DNA of 64,000 nt. Origin: Streptomyces sp. KMM 9044 (lineage in GTDB: Bacteria > Actinomycetota > Actinomycetes > Streptomycetales > Streptomycetaceae). Below, one piece after another: positions 12,086-20,956 of the stretch. A program made the translations under genes and the position numbers. The stretch is from NCBI RefSeq assembly GCF_024701375.2, contig NZ_CP113910.1, positions 3,038,001-3,102,000 of the forward strand, in the 5' to 3' direction. Under the pieces are notes generated by a model. The model had not been told where the DNA came from. It was given only the letters and a program-made list of their open reading frames with translations, and did not search any database. The first letter of the stretch is position 1, and each line of letters begins with the position of its first letter.

Positions 12086-12827
12086 GAGTACGACCTCCGC
12101 TGGTCCGGAGCCGGGATCTGGGCGCCCTTGTACTCGACGGGGATGCCGCCGAGGGGATAGTCCTTGCGCTGCGGATGCCCCTGCCAGTCGTCCGGCATCA
12201 GGATCCGCGTGAGGGCCGGGTGGCCGTCGAAGACGATGCCGAAGAAGTCGTACGTCTCGCGCTCGTGCCAGTCGTTCGTCGGATAGACGGAGCACAGTGA
12301 CGGGATGTGCGGGTCGCTGTCGGGAGCGCTGACTTCCAGGCGGATCAGCCGATTGTGGGTGATCGAGCGCAGGTGGTAGACGGCGTGCAGCTCGCGGCCC
12401 TTGTCACCGGGATAGTGCACGCCGCTGACGCCGGTGCACAGTTCGAAGCGGAGCGCGGGGTCGTCGCGCAGGGTCGTCGCGACCCGGAGCAGGTGCTCGC
12501 GCTCGATGTGGAAGGTGAGTTCGCCGCGGTCGACGACCGTCTTCCCGATGGCGTTGCCGGGGAGCAGGTCCTGCTCCTCCAACGCGCCCTCCAGTTCGTC
12601 GGCCACCTCGTCGAACCATCCGCCGTAGGGGCGGTTCGAGGCTCCCGGGAACCGGATCGAGCGGACCAGGCCGCCGTAACCGGAGGTGTCACCGCCGTTG
12701 TCGGCGCCGAACATGCCGCGCTGGACGCGGATCTCCTCACCGCCCTCGCCCCGCTGGCCGGGGAGGTTCTCGGCGGAGAGGTCCTTCTCGGGGTTCACGC
12801 CGTCGCCCGCGGTGTCGTTCGCGTCGC

Positions 12828-12831
<4 letters not shown>
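12082..12831 (-). CDS. nuoC: NADH-quinone oxidoreductase subunit C
   Basis: The 30-kDa structural subunit of the Complex I peripheral arm, 249 residues here. The signature [20 protein letters not shown] followed by [16 protein letters not shown] is intact near residues 190-225. A 60-residue acidic N-terminal extension is typical of actinomycetes. Coupled by overlap to nuoB upstream and nuoD downstream. Confidence 0.95.
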
Positions 12832-13382
<551 letters not shown>

Positions 13383-13395
13383 GGTCAAAGGCCCC

Positions 13396-13755
13396 TCAGT
13401 CCCATTCCAGGCCGCCGCGCCGCCACACGTACGCGTAGGCGACGAAGACGGTGAGCACGAAGAGCAGCATCTCCACGAGCCCGAAAATCCCCAGGGCGTC
13501 GAAGCTGACGGCCCAGGGATAAAGGAAGACGATCTCGATGTCGAAGACGATGAAGAGCATCGCCGTCAGGTAGTACTTGATGGGGAAGCGCCCGCCGCCG
13601 GCCGGCGTGGGGGTCGGCTCGATACCGCACTCGTAGGCTTCGAGCCTGGCGCGGTTGTACCGCTTCGGACCGATCAGCGTGGCCATGACCACGGAGAAGA
13701 TCGCAAAGCCTGCCCCGAGGGCTCCCAGTACGAGGATGGGCGCATACGCGTTCAC
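13396..13755 (-). CDS. nuoA: NADH-quinone oxidoreductase subunit A
   Basis: First gene of the operon. It encodes a three-helix membrane subunit of 119 residues with the conserved loop [20 protein letters not shown] (its Cys is the redox-switch cysteine of the family) and the acidic third-helix region. The start is GTG at 13755. The long upstream stretch (to 14875) has no gene in this direction and carries the putative control sites listed separately. Confidence 0.95.
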   Translation of the reverse strand: MNAYAPILVLGALGAGFAIFSVVMATLIGPKRYNRARLEAYECGIEPTPTPAGGGRFPIKYYLTAMLFIVFDIEIVFLYPWAVSFDALGIFGLVEMLLFVLTVFVAYAYVWRRGGLEWD

Positions 13756-13907
13756 CGCTCCTCGCTCCTCTCAGTCGGCACTGACTGCTGGCGAGCCGGG
13801 CTCACTTGCCCCACGCGTCCCACGAACCACGCCCGCCCCGGCGAAGATCGAGAACATGTGAAGCAGGTCACAAGCCCAACCGCTCCGCATCCTATGCCCG
13901 CCGGTCT

Positions 13908-13991
13908 GTGATCTGCGACACGGGGTGTCGCACAAGCTTTGTGATCTCCACCACCTGACGAACGATCATGAAGCCGGAAGAGCGGTGATCT
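13908..13991. promoter_or_regulatory. Three direct repeats of GTGATCT upstream of nuoA
   Basis: GTGATCT occurs at 13908-13914, 13941-13947 and 13985-13991, so the copies are 33 and 44 bp apart, i.e. three and four turns of DNA, on one face of the helix. They lie 153-236 bp upstream of the nuoA start. Repeats with such phasing can bind a regulator cooperatively, but I cannot name one. Confidence 0.35.
13914..13932. promoter_or_regulatory. Perfect 8-bp inverted repeat upstream of nuoA
   Basis: TGCGACAC and GTGTCGCA are perfect complements separated by GGG. The palindrome sits between the first two GTGATCT repeats, about 160 bp before nuoA. It could be an operator or a stem in the nuo leader transcript. 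It does not fit the Rex consensus. Confidence 0.35.
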
Positions 13992-14119
13992 TCATACGCG
14001 AAGCGTCCACGCGGTCACCATAAGTGACATTCTGTCGCGTCGATGCAGGCCAGGGAGGTGACCCTGATATCAAGAGTGTTCCTCTGCATGCAAATTGGCG
14101 CTGTACGCGAACGCTTGTT

Positions 14120-14182
14120 GGGGGACGCGTTCACACATCGGAGGGGTGCGGGGCGTGATGTGGACGTGTGCACGCGTTCACG
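14120..14182. promoter_or_regulatory. Two Rex-operator-like sites upstream of nuo
   Basis: The Streptomyces Rex operator is a palindrome close to TGTGAACnnGTTCACA. Site 14167-14182 reads TGTGCACGCGTTCACG and matches 12 of 14 defined positions. Site 14120-14135 reads GGGGGACGCGTTCACA: one perfect half-site and one weak half, 11 of 14. The sites are 47 bp apart and share ACGCGTTCAC. Rex is a redox sensor of NADH/NAD+ that is known to control nuo in Streptomyces coelicolor, which supports the assignment. They lie 365-427 bp before the nuoA start. Confidence 0.55.
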
Positions 14183-14700
14183 AAGTCCGGGAGACCCGCG
14201 CCCCGCCGCGGAGCCGGGTCGCCGGCCGCGGGCCGTACCCCCGCCCCGGCCGACCGCCGTCGGCACCCGCCCCGTCGCACCCCGGCGCCCCGCACCCGAC
14301 CCCGCGCCCGACCCCGCGCCGGAGCCGGTCGCCCCCCGAGCCGATCCGGAGCACGCCCGGGACTCCCCCCCCCCGGGCCCCCGCGGAGCCCACCGCGGAC
14401 CCCCTCCCCCGCCCGACTCCCGGACGCCGCCTCGGACCCGGCCCGAGGCCCGGACCGGGCCCCCCAGAGGCAGCCCGGAACGCGGTGCGGGCCCGGCGCG
14501 GTCGCGACCCGGCCCGGGCCGAACGTCACGCCCGTCGCGATCCCGACGCAGGCCGCCCGCAATCCGTCCACAACCCGTCCGGAGTTCGCACACCGGACGC
14601 GATGCGAGGGGTGACCTTTCCGTGACCTGCACCACATCCACAGGGAGGACACAGAAAGAGGGCTTGGCCAATCGTTTCAACCGATGGTAGGCAGGGGGCA
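14183..14700. other. Non-coding, extremely G+C-rich stretch
   Basis: Most of this stretch, especially 14200-14550, is near-continuous C/G with many CCCGCGCC and CCGGAG-like runs. Open frames exist on both strands but give low-complexity Pro/Arg peptides with no ribosome-binding site or motif, so I call no gene. From 14600 composition becomes more ordinary. It separates the nuo control sites from the divergent hydrolase gene. Confidence 0.4.
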
Positions 14701-14875
14701 ATTCGGACGTAAAGATGAAAGACCGTGATCACAGGCCCATTACGCCGCGCCCGCAATGTCCGTTACGGCATCAATAAAGAGCGACACGCCCGGGCTTCGG
14801 CGTCACGATTGAACAACTGTGGCGCAGCACACGTTTCTTGTGGATATGAAGGAGCCCCTGGTACCGGTTGTTCCC

Positions 14876-15700
14876 ATGTCCCACACCGCTCACATACGAA
14901 GCCACCGGAAACCCCGCCGCAGCGCCCAGACCACGAGGGCGATGCGGGCCGGAGTCGCTGGTGGCGTCCTCGGCACTCTGGTAGTGGCCGGGGCGTCGGC
15001 CTCGGCGGTCGCCGCCGAGCCGGTGACCCAGACCCTCGAACTGCCCGCCCTCACGGCCGACCTGTCCACCCAGGTCGCTCAGTCCGCGGAAGCCACCCAG
15101 CAGGCCGCCGCGAACTACCAGCTGCAGGCCGAGCGGGACGCCGCCGCGGCCAAGGCCGCCAAGGAGGCGAAGGCCGACCTCGCCGAGGCCAAGGAGAGGG
15201 CCGAGGCGAAGAAGAAGGCGGCCGAGGAGGCCCGTAAGGCCGCCGCCGAGCGGGCCACGCGCGATGCCGAGCGCGCCCCCCTCACCGCCGACCCGGGCAC
15301 CACGACCACGGCGGCCACCACGACCACCGCCTCCGCGCCGGCCAGTGGCAGCGTCGGAACGGTGATCTCCTTCCTCAAGGCGCAGGTGGGCGACGCCTAC
15401 GTCATGGGTGCCACGGGCCCCAACGCCTGGGACTGCTCCAGCCTGGTCCAGGCCGCGTTCCGCCAGGTCGGCGTCGACCTCCCGCGCGTCTCGCAGGACC
15501 AGTCGACGGTCGGAACCGACGTCTCGCTGTCCGCCCTCCAGGTCGGCGACATCCTGTACTGGGGCGGCAAGGGCTCCGCGTACCACACGGGTGTCTACAT
15601 CGGTAACGGCCAGTACCTGGACGCCGCCAACCCGTCCAAGGGCGTCGTCATCCAGGACCTTTCCGGCTACCCCGCGTCGGGCGCGGTGCGCGTGCTCTGA
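14876..15700 (+). CDS. Secreted NlpC/P60 (C40) cell-wall hydrolase
   Basis: Predicted exported peptidoglycan endopeptidase, 274 residues from the ATG at 14876. Residues 1-47 hold a twin-charged N-terminus and hydrophobic signal ending AVAA. Residues 65-130 are an Ala/Lys/Glu-rich coiled coil, as in other Streptomyces NlpC/P60 proteins. The catalytic domain occupies the last 115 residues: Cys in NAWDCSSLVQAAFRQVG, His in YHTGVYIGNGQYLDA. An alternative ATG at 14846 would lengthen the signal region. No strong Shine-Dalgarno is placed for either start. It is divergent from nuo. Some Streptomyces relatives have a cyclic-di-AMP riboswitch; I could not recognise one here. Confidence 0.9.
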   Translation: MSHTAHIRSHRKPRRSAQTTRAMRAGVAGGVLGTLVVAGASASAVAAEPVTQTLELPALTADLSTQVAQSAEATQQAAANYQLQAERDAAAAKAAKEAKADLAEAKERAEAKKKAAEEARKAAAERATRDAERAPLTADPGTTTTAATTTTASAPASGSVGTVISFLKAQVGDAYVMGATGPNAWDCSSLVQAAFRQVGVDLPRVSQDQSTVGTDVSLSALQVGDILYWGGKGSAYHTGVYIGNGQYLDAANPSKGVVIQDLSGYPASGAVRVL

Positions 15701-15725
15701 TCCGGGCCGCCCGCACGGGCCGGAG

Positions 15726-15752
15726 GGCCGCTGCCGCTCGGGGGCAGCGGCC
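15726..15752 (+). terminator. Rho-independent-like hairpin after the C40 gene
   Basis: GGCCGCTGCC at 15726-15735 pairs perfectly with GGCAGCGGCC at 15743-15752 over a 7-base loop. It starts 26 bp after the stop. There is no U tract, which is usual in Streptomyces. The rest of the gap to 16042 shows no gene; it contains a short GGGGCACTCC repeat. Confidence 0.7.
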
Positions 15753-16042
15753 TCTCCGTCGCCCACCTCCGGGCGCTTCGGGGCACTCCGGGGCACTCCG
15801 GATATACCGGATACCTCACTCGGAGGTTCACCCCGCCGCGCCGGAATATCCCAGTCGTCCGAATCGTCCCCAGGTCGGGGTGCGCTGACGGGCCGCCATG
15901 CCCGCGCGAAGCGCCGTCCGGCCTTGTAGTGCCCCCTGCGGCGCCCCGCGCGCGCCGGACAGCCCCGGGGGCCCGCCCCTCGGGTGCCGGCCGTCCACAG
16001 CGTCGCTCAACGGCTCCCGGGCTCCCGCGCACGCGGAACGCG

Positions 16043-17326
16043 TCACGCCTTCGGCGTCACCTTGCTCAGACCGTTGATGATGCGGTCCATCGCGTCGCCG
16101 CCCGTGGGGTCCGTCAGGTTGGCGAGCAGCTTCAGGGTGAACTTCATCAGCATCGGGTGCGTCAGGCCGCGCTGGGCGGCGATCTGCATGACCTTCGGGT
16201 TGCCGATGAGCTTCACGAACGCACGGCCGAGCGTGTAGTAGCCGCCGTAGGTGTCCTTCAGGACGCGCGGGTAGCGCTGGAGGGCGATCTCCCGCTGGGC
16301 CGGCGTCGCCCGCGCGTGGGCCTGGACGATGACCTCGGCGGCGATCTGCCCGGACTCCATGGCGTAGGCGATGCCCTCGCCGTTGAACGGGTTCACCAGG
16401 CCGCCCGCGTCACCGACGAGCAGCAGCCCGCGCGTGTAGTGCGGCTGGCGGTTGAAGGCCATGGGGAGCGCGGCGCCGCGGATCGGGCCGGTCATGTTGT
16501 CCGGGGTGTAGCCCCAGTCCTCGGGCATCGACGCGCACCAGGCCTTCAGGACCTCGCGCCAGTCCAGTTCCTTGAAGGAGTCCGAGGTGTTGAGCACGCC
16601 GAGACCGACGTTGCTCGTCCCGTCGCCCATGCCGAAGATCCAGCCGTAGCCGGGCAGCAGCCGGTCCTGCGGGCCGCGGCGGTCCCACAGCTCGAGCCAG
16701 GACTCCAGGTAGTCGTCCTCGTGACGCGGCGAGGTGAAGTACGTACGGACCGCGACACCCATCGGACGGTCCTCACGGCGGTGCAGGCCCATGGCCAGCG
16801 ACAGCCGCGTGGAGTTGCCGTCGGCGGCCACCACCAGCGGGGCGTGGAAGGTGACTTCCCGCTTCTCCTCGCCGGTCCTGGCCTTCACGCCGGTGATGCG
16901 GCCGGTGCGGTCGTCGATGATCGGCGCGCCCACGTTGCAGCGCTCGTACAGGCGCGCGCCGGCCTTCTGGGCCGCCCGGGCGAGCTGCTCGTCGAAGTCG
17001 TCGCGCTTGCGGACCAGGCCGTAGTCGGGGAAGGAGGCGAGTTCCGGCCAGTCGAGCTGGAGGCGGACTCCGCCACCGATGATGCGCAGGCCCTTGTTGC
17101 GCAGCCAGCCCGCCTCCTCGGAGATGTCGATGCCCATCGACACCAGCTGCTTGGTGGCGCGCGGGGTGAGGCCGTCGCCGCAGACCTTCTCCCTCGGGAA
17201 CTCGGTCTTCTCCAGCAGGAGCACGTCGAGACCGGACCTCGCCAGGTGGTACGCGGTCGCGGAGCCGGCCGGCCCCGCGCCCACGACGATCACATCGGCG
17301 GTGTTGTCGGAGAGCGGCTCGGTCAC
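16043..17326 (-). CDS. Geranylgeranyl reductase family FAD flavoprotein
   Basis: FAD-dependent reductase of 427 residues that probably saturates double bonds in an isoprenoid chain, likely the menaquinone side chain. The N-terminus has the Rossmann motif VIVVGAGPAGSATAYHLARS, followed by the family motif FPREKVCGDGLTPRA near residue 44. The second FAD motif LLVGDAGGLVNPFNGEGIAY is near residue 290. Its neighbours menG and nuo support a role in quinone biology, but substrate is inferred. The ATG at 17326 is the first in a frame that runs divergently from the GNAT gene. Confidence 0.88.
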   Translation of the reverse strand: MTEPLSDNTADVIVVGAGPAGSATAYHLARSGLDVLLLEKTEFPREKVCGDGLTPRATKQLVSMGIDISEEAGWLRNKGLRIIGGGVRLQLDWPELASFPDYGLVRKRDDFDEQLARAAQKAGARLYERCNVGAPIIDDRTGRITGVKARTGEEKREVTFHAPLVVAADGNSTRLSLAMGLHRREDRPMGVAVRTYFTSPRHEDDYLESWLELWDRRGPQDRLLPGYGWIFGMGDGTSNVGLGVLNTSDSFKELDWREVLKAWCASMPEDWGYTPDNMTGPIRGAALPMAFNRQPHYTRGLLLVGDAGGLVNPFNGEGIAYAMESGQIAAEVIVQAHARATPAQREIALQRYPRVLKDTYGGYYTLGRAFVKLIGNPKVMQIAAQRGLTHPMLMKFTLKLLANLTDPTGGDAMDRIINGLSKVTPKA

Positions 17327-17424
17327 GGCGGGTTCTCCCCAGGTTCGAAATCTGCGTGCCGACGGGCACTGGACACGGGCAGTCTATGCAGCGGAACCGA
17401 TCACCCTGTCGAAGGGCCGTCCCG

Positions 17425-17931
17425 ATGAATCCAGTCCCACCCGCCGTACGGCTCCGTGTACCCACCCACGAGGACGTCTTCACCTGGCACCGGATCTTCG
17501 CCGATCCGGACGTCATGGAGTTCCACGGCGGCAGGGCCGCGGAGTTGTCGGTCTGCGAGGAGCTCACCGCGCGCCGGCGGCGGCACGACGCCGAACTCGG
17601 CTTCTGCCTGTGGACCGTGGTCGACGGGGCGGACCGCGTCGTCGGCTTCACGGGCGCCCAGCCCTGGGAACGGGACTGGGGCCCGACCGGCGAGATCGAG
17701 ATCGGCCGGCGCCTCGGCCGGGAGCACTGGGGCAAGGGGTACGCCACCGCCGCCGCGCGCCGGACGCTGGAGCGCGTGCGCGCCACCGGCGTGCGGGACG
17801 TGGTCGCGCTGGTCGACGCCCGCAACACCCGCTCGGCGGCGGTCACCCGTCGGCTCGGGATGCACCTCGACGAGACGTTCACGGTCCCGGCCTCGCACCG
17901 GGAGAGCCACTGCTACCGGCTGACCCTCTGA
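17425..17931 (+). CDS. GNAT family N-acetyltransferase
   Basis: Acetyl-CoA-dependent acetyltransferase of 168 residues resembling RimJ/RimL-type enzymes. The acetyl-CoA loop is REHWGKGYATAAARRTLE and the C-terminal ARNTRSAAVTRRLGM is the usual end motif. The ATG at 17425 has GAAGGG about 9 bases upstream; an earlier in-frame start would overlap the divergent promoter region. Substrate cannot be told. Confidence 0.88.
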   Translation: MNPVPPAVRLRVPTHEDVFTWHRIFADPDVMEFHGGRAAELSVCEELTARRRRHDAELGFCLWTVVDGADRVVGFTGAQPWERDWGPTGEIEIGRRLGREHWGKGYATAAARRTLERVRATGVRDVVALVDARNTRSAAVTRRLGMHLDETFTVPASHRESHCYRLTL

Positions 17932-18046
17932 CAGTGGAAGTGACAACTCCCACTTCAGTCACCCGTTGTGACCGATTGTCACGGATAGCCACGGAATGCT
18001 TCCTTCCGGCCCGTGGCCGTGCCTACGCTGCCGGTACCGCTGGGGG

Positions 18047-18418
18047 GTGACATCCGTGCCGGTGCGACCCAGAACACCCGAGGTGCGCGTTCCTCGCCTG
18101 GTCGGCCTGATGGCCGTGGACGCGCGCGAGTCGGCTCGTGCGCGTGGCCTGTCCCTCGAGGCGCCGGACCGGCCGGACTTCCACCTGACCGTCGTCGAGT
18201 ACGTCGTGCGCCAGTATCCGCAGCCCGGCACCGAGGTGCCGCGGGGCTCCGCCGTGCACGTGTGGTTCGACTTCGGGGAGGGGGACGGCGGAGGAGGGGT
18301 GCGTGAACCGCGCGGGCCGGTGCCTCCCCGCGGCGGCCTCCGGCGGGAACTGGACGAACCCGGAGCCCCGTACACGGCCGCGCCCCGCACGGCGACGGCG
18401 CTCCTCGGCCCGCCCTGA
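18047..18418 (+). CDS. Small PASTA-domain protein
   Basis: Protein of about 123 residues with one PASTA-like domain: VRVPRLVGLMAVDARESARARG then YVVRQYPQPGTEVPRGSAVHVWF. PASTA domains bind cell-wall muropeptides or beta-lactams. No signal peptide or membrane segment is evident, which is odd for the family. The C-terminal 40 residues are Pro/Gly-rich. The GTG at 18047 is preceded by a G run; a second GTG at 18056 is possible. It converges on menG. Confidence 0.7.
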   Translation: MTSVPVRPRTPEVRVPRLVGLMAVDARESARARGLSLEAPDRPDFHLTVVEYVVRQYPQPGTEVPRGSAVHVWFDFGEGDGGGGVREPRGPVPPRGGLRRELDEPGAPYTAAPRTATALLGPP

Positions 18419-18458
18419 CCCCGCCCGCGCGCCCTGTGCGCGACCTCCGTGGCTCGCC

Positions 18459-19154
18459 TCAGCCCGCCTTGTGGCCCCGGTGCAGTGCGACCACACCGCC
18501 CGTGAGGTTGCGCCAGGCCACCCTCGTCCAGCCGGCCCCCTGGAGCCGCTCGGCCAGGGCGGGCTGGTCGGGCCACTCCCGGATGGACTCGGCGAGGTAG
18601 ACGTACGCGTCGGGGTTCGACGACACCGACCGGGCGACCGGCGGCAGCGCGCGCATCAGGTACTCGGTGTACACGGTGCGGAACGGCGCCCAGGTGGGCT
18701 GCGAGAACTCGCAGATGACGAGGCGGCCCCCGGGCCGGGTCACCCGGTGCATCTCACGCAGCGCGACGTCCGTGTCCTGGACGTTGCGCAGTCCGAAGGA
18801 AATGGTGACGGCGTCGAAGACGTCGTCCTTGAAGGGCAGCCGGGTCGCGTCGCCGGCGGTGCAGGGCAGCCAGCTCCGGCGCTGCTTGCCGACCTGGAGC
18901 ATGCCGAGGGAGAAGTCGCAGGGGACGACGTAGGCGCCGGCCTGCGCGAAGGGCAGCGAGGACGTCGCCGTACCGGCCGCCAGGTCCAGGACCTTCTCGG
19001 CGGGGCGCGCGCCGACCGCCTTGGCCACCTCCTTGCGCCAGATCCGGTCCTGGCCGAGCGACAGCACGTCGTTGGTCAGGTCGTACCGTGCCGCCACGTT
19101 GTCGAACATCGAGGCGACTTCGTGCGGCTGCTTGTCCAGGGATGCGCGGGTCAC
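18459..19154 (-). CDS. menG: Demethylmenaquinone methyltransferase
   Basis: Last step of menaquinone synthesis: SAM-dependent C-methylation of demethylmenaquinone. The protein has 231 residues (usual length) with the UbiE/MenG signature: [20 protein letters not shown] at the N-terminus, the SAM loop [16 protein letters not shown] and the [10 protein letters not shown] motif. The GTG at 19154 matches the family N-terminus. The same frame stays open upstream into the pseudogene at 19245-19443. Confidence 0.93.
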   Translation of the reverse strand: MTRASLDKQPHEVASMFDNVAARYDLTNDVLSLGQDRIWRKEVAKAVGARPAEKVLDLAAGTATSSLPFAQAGAYVVPCDFSLGMLQVGKQRRSWLPCTAGDATRLPFKDDVFDAVTISFGLRNVQDTDVALREMHRVTRPGGRLVICEFSQPTWAPFRTVYTEYLMRALPPVARSVSSNPDAYVYLAESIREWPDQPALAERLQGAGWTRVAWRNLTGGVVALHRGHKAG

Positions 19155-19244
19155 GGCCCCATTCTTGCAGCCCGCCCTCCGGGCAGGAGCCCCGGCTTCC
19201 CGCCCGCGCCCCGCGGCACCCCCGCTCCGTGCGCCCGCCGGCGC

Positions 19245-19443
19245 GCCCCCGCCGGCCCGCCGACCTCGCCCGTGCGCTTCAGCTTCTGCCAGCGCCTCGA
19301 CGGTCTGCGAGCGCTCGCCACCGGAGTCGTGGAAGAGCACCGACGCGCCCTCGCCGTCCTCGGGCGTCGCCCCCCTTCACCATCTCCGCCATCCCGGGCC
19401 GCTTCCAGTCCTGGCTGTCGGTGTCGATGAAGACGCTGGTGCA
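19245..19443 (-). pseudogene. Remnant of a polysaccharide deacetylase
   Basis: Two pieces of the C-terminal part of a NodB-type deacetylase lie in different frames. The first reads [20 protein letters not shown]; after a six-C run at 19370-19375 the homology resumes as [19 protein letters not shown], the well-known LxHDxGGxRSQTV motif. One base too many in the run accounts for the shift. The N-terminal two thirds are missing; the hydrolase cassette abuts it. The final frame runs without stop into menG. Confidence 0.75.
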
Positions 19444-19500
19444 ACCGTCCCCGCCGAGCTGCTGGTGCTGTGACCGCACAGGTTCGCCGGTTCGTATGCC

Positions 19501-20415
19501 TTACAGGTTGTTCGCATAGAAGCTGACGAGTCGTTCGACGGCAGCGTCGACGTATTCGGGTTCGTCGTACATCTCGTAGTGGCCGGCGCCGTCGATCACC
19601 ATGAGGTCGACGGGGTCGGGGGCCAGCTTCCACAGCTGCATGCCGGTGTCGTAGGAGCCGGTGTTGCCGATGCGTCCGGCGAGGATGACCTGGAGTGGTT
19701 GGGTCATGAGCTGATCGGCCAGGTGGAACGCGTCGTAGCCCAGCAGGTGGGAGTCGCTGCGCAAGAGGCGCCGGTTCGTGGAGTGTTCGTTACCGCCGCG
19801 CTCGGTGCGGTAGTAGGTGATGGCCTGGGTGGTGTCGATGTCGGTCAGGCCCGCTGCCGTGGCGTCCTCGAGGGTGTCGGGCAGCCAGTTCACGCGGGTC
19901 GTCTCGCCGGAGCGGGCCTCTTCGGTGCGTGCGTCCGCGAGGGCGTCGAGTGCTGCGGCCGGACCGTCGGGCTGGAAGCTGCGGAATGAGGCGCCGATGT
20001 TGACGGGGACGACCGTGCCGACCGCGTTGATGCGGTGGTCCGTGCGGGCGGTGTGCACGGCGTAGCCTCCACCGGCGCAGATGCCGAGGACGCCGATGCG
20101 CTGCGGGTCGATGCCGGGGGTCGTGGTGAGCACGTCGATGGCGTAGGAGATGTCCTCACCTCGGCGGTAGGGGTCTTCGAGGTCGCGGGGCTCGCCCTCG
20201 CTCTGGCCCTGATGGGCGGGGTCGAGGACGAGCGCCGCGATGCCGCGGGCGGCGAGACGGGAGGCGTAGTTGGCGCCGATCTGCTCCTTCACGCTGCTGC
20301 CTGGGGTGGAGAGCACCACGGCGCGCAGCGGTGCGCTGCTGTCGGCGTTGTCGGGCAGGTGGAGGTCCGCGGCGAGGTTGATGGGACCGCGCGGGATCGT
20401 GAGGTGCTGAAGCAT
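19501..20415 (-). CDS. Alpha/beta hydrolase (dienelactone hydrolase-like)
   Basis: Serine hydrolase of 304 residues. The nucleophile elbow is GICAGGGYAV, in which Cys replaces the usual Ser, as in dienelactone hydrolases; the oxyanion region is VVLSTPGSSVKEQ, and the C-terminal VIDGAGHYEMYDEPE supplies the His. The ATG at 20415 follows GAAGGAAG. It is divergent from the marR gene and probably controlled by it. Related proteins are often paired with MarR or TetR regulators; substrate unknown. Confidence 0.85.
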   Translation of the reverse strand: MLQHLTIPRGPINLAADLHLPDNADSSAPLRAVVLSTPGSSVKEQIGANYASRLAARGIAALVLDPAHQGQSEGEPRDLEDPYRRGEDISYAIDVLTTTPGIDPQRIGVLGICAGGGYAVHTARTDHRINAVGTVVPVNIGASFRSFQPDGPAAALDALADARTEEARSGETTRVNWLPDTLEDATAAGLTDIDTTQAITYYRTERGGNEHSTNRRLLRSDSHLLGYDAFHLADQLMTQPLQVILAGRIGNTGSYDTGMQLWKLAPDPVDLMVIDGAGHYEMYDEPEYVDAAVERLVSFYANNL

Positions 20416-20455
20416 GCCTGGCTTCCTTCGTGAGATCATTGTTCCATAGGAGTCC

Positions 20456-20478
20456 AGTACAAAAAAATACCTTGTACT
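20456..20478. promoter_or_regulatory. Inverted repeat between hydrolase and marR
   Basis: AGTACAA at 20456-20462 and TTGTACT at 20472-20478 are perfect complements with a 9-base spacer. This is a typical spacing for a MarR-dimer operator. It is 41 bp before the hydrolase start and 44 bp before marR, where it could repress both. The surrounding DNA is strikingly A+T-rich for this chromosome. Confidence 0.6.
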
Positions 20479-20521
20479 ATATGAAACCAATACGAAACTG
20501 TATCACCTGGATGGAGGGTCG

Positions 20522-20956
20522 ATGTCAGTCGACGGGGCGCAACTGTGGACCCTGAACCAGCGGCTGCTGGGTGTTGTGATGGATGCCTGCACGGGGGAGC
20601 TGGCCGAGCTCGGGTTGGAGACGAAGGAGTTTTTCGTCCTGGCCGAGGTGGAGGCATCGCCGTACCCGGCTGAGATCGCGACTGCGCTGCTGCTGCCCAA
20701 GGCGAGCGTGACGGTCTACGTTCGCAACCTCGTCGCCAAGGGCTTTGTCCGCCGCGAGATCGACGAGGCGGACTTGCGGCGTCATCGGCTCGTACCGACC
20801 GCTGAGGGCACGCAAGCACGCGATCGAGCACTTGCAGCTCTCGCGGCGGAGTACGACCGCAGGTTGGCGAGGGTCACCCCCCAGGACCGCGTTGAGCTGC
20901 AACGCATCCTCAAAGCGATGCTCGCCTCGCCCGCGTCAGGCCGTATGCGCGAGTGA
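20522..20956 (+). CDS. MarR family transcriptional regulator
   Basis: Winged-helix regulator of 144 residues. The DNA-binding part reads TALLLPKASVTVYVRNLVAKG followed by a wing with REIDEADLRRHRLVPTAEG, which matches the MarR consensus D(x)DxRxxxLxLT. The ATG at 20522 follows GGAGGG. Its divergent partner hydrolase is the likely target. The last 20 bases overlap the 3' end of the IS630 transposase on the other strand, so its C-terminus may have been altered by that insertion. Confidence 0.88.
   Translation: MSVDGAQLWTLNQRLLGVVMDACTGELAELGLETKEFFVLAEVEASPYPAEIATALLLPKASVTVYVRNLVAKGFVRREIDEADLRRHRLVPTAEGTQARDRALAALAAEYDRRLARVTPQDRVELQRILKAMLASPASGRMRE

Noticed and set aside
14043..14690. 215-codon plus-strand frame upstream of the hydrolase
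   Set aside because: Almost only Pro, Arg, Gly and Ala from a C/G-rich stretch, and it covers the Rex-like sites. No start signal.
14600..14875. Cyclic-di-AMP riboswitch before the NlpC/P60 gene
   Set aside because: Such a leader is known for some Streptomyces cell-wall hydrolases, but I could not find its conserved blocks here.
19151..19633. 160-codon minus-strand frame upstream of menG
   Set aside because: Arg-rich chance frame that overlaps the hydrolase end; the deacetylase homology lies in the other two frames.
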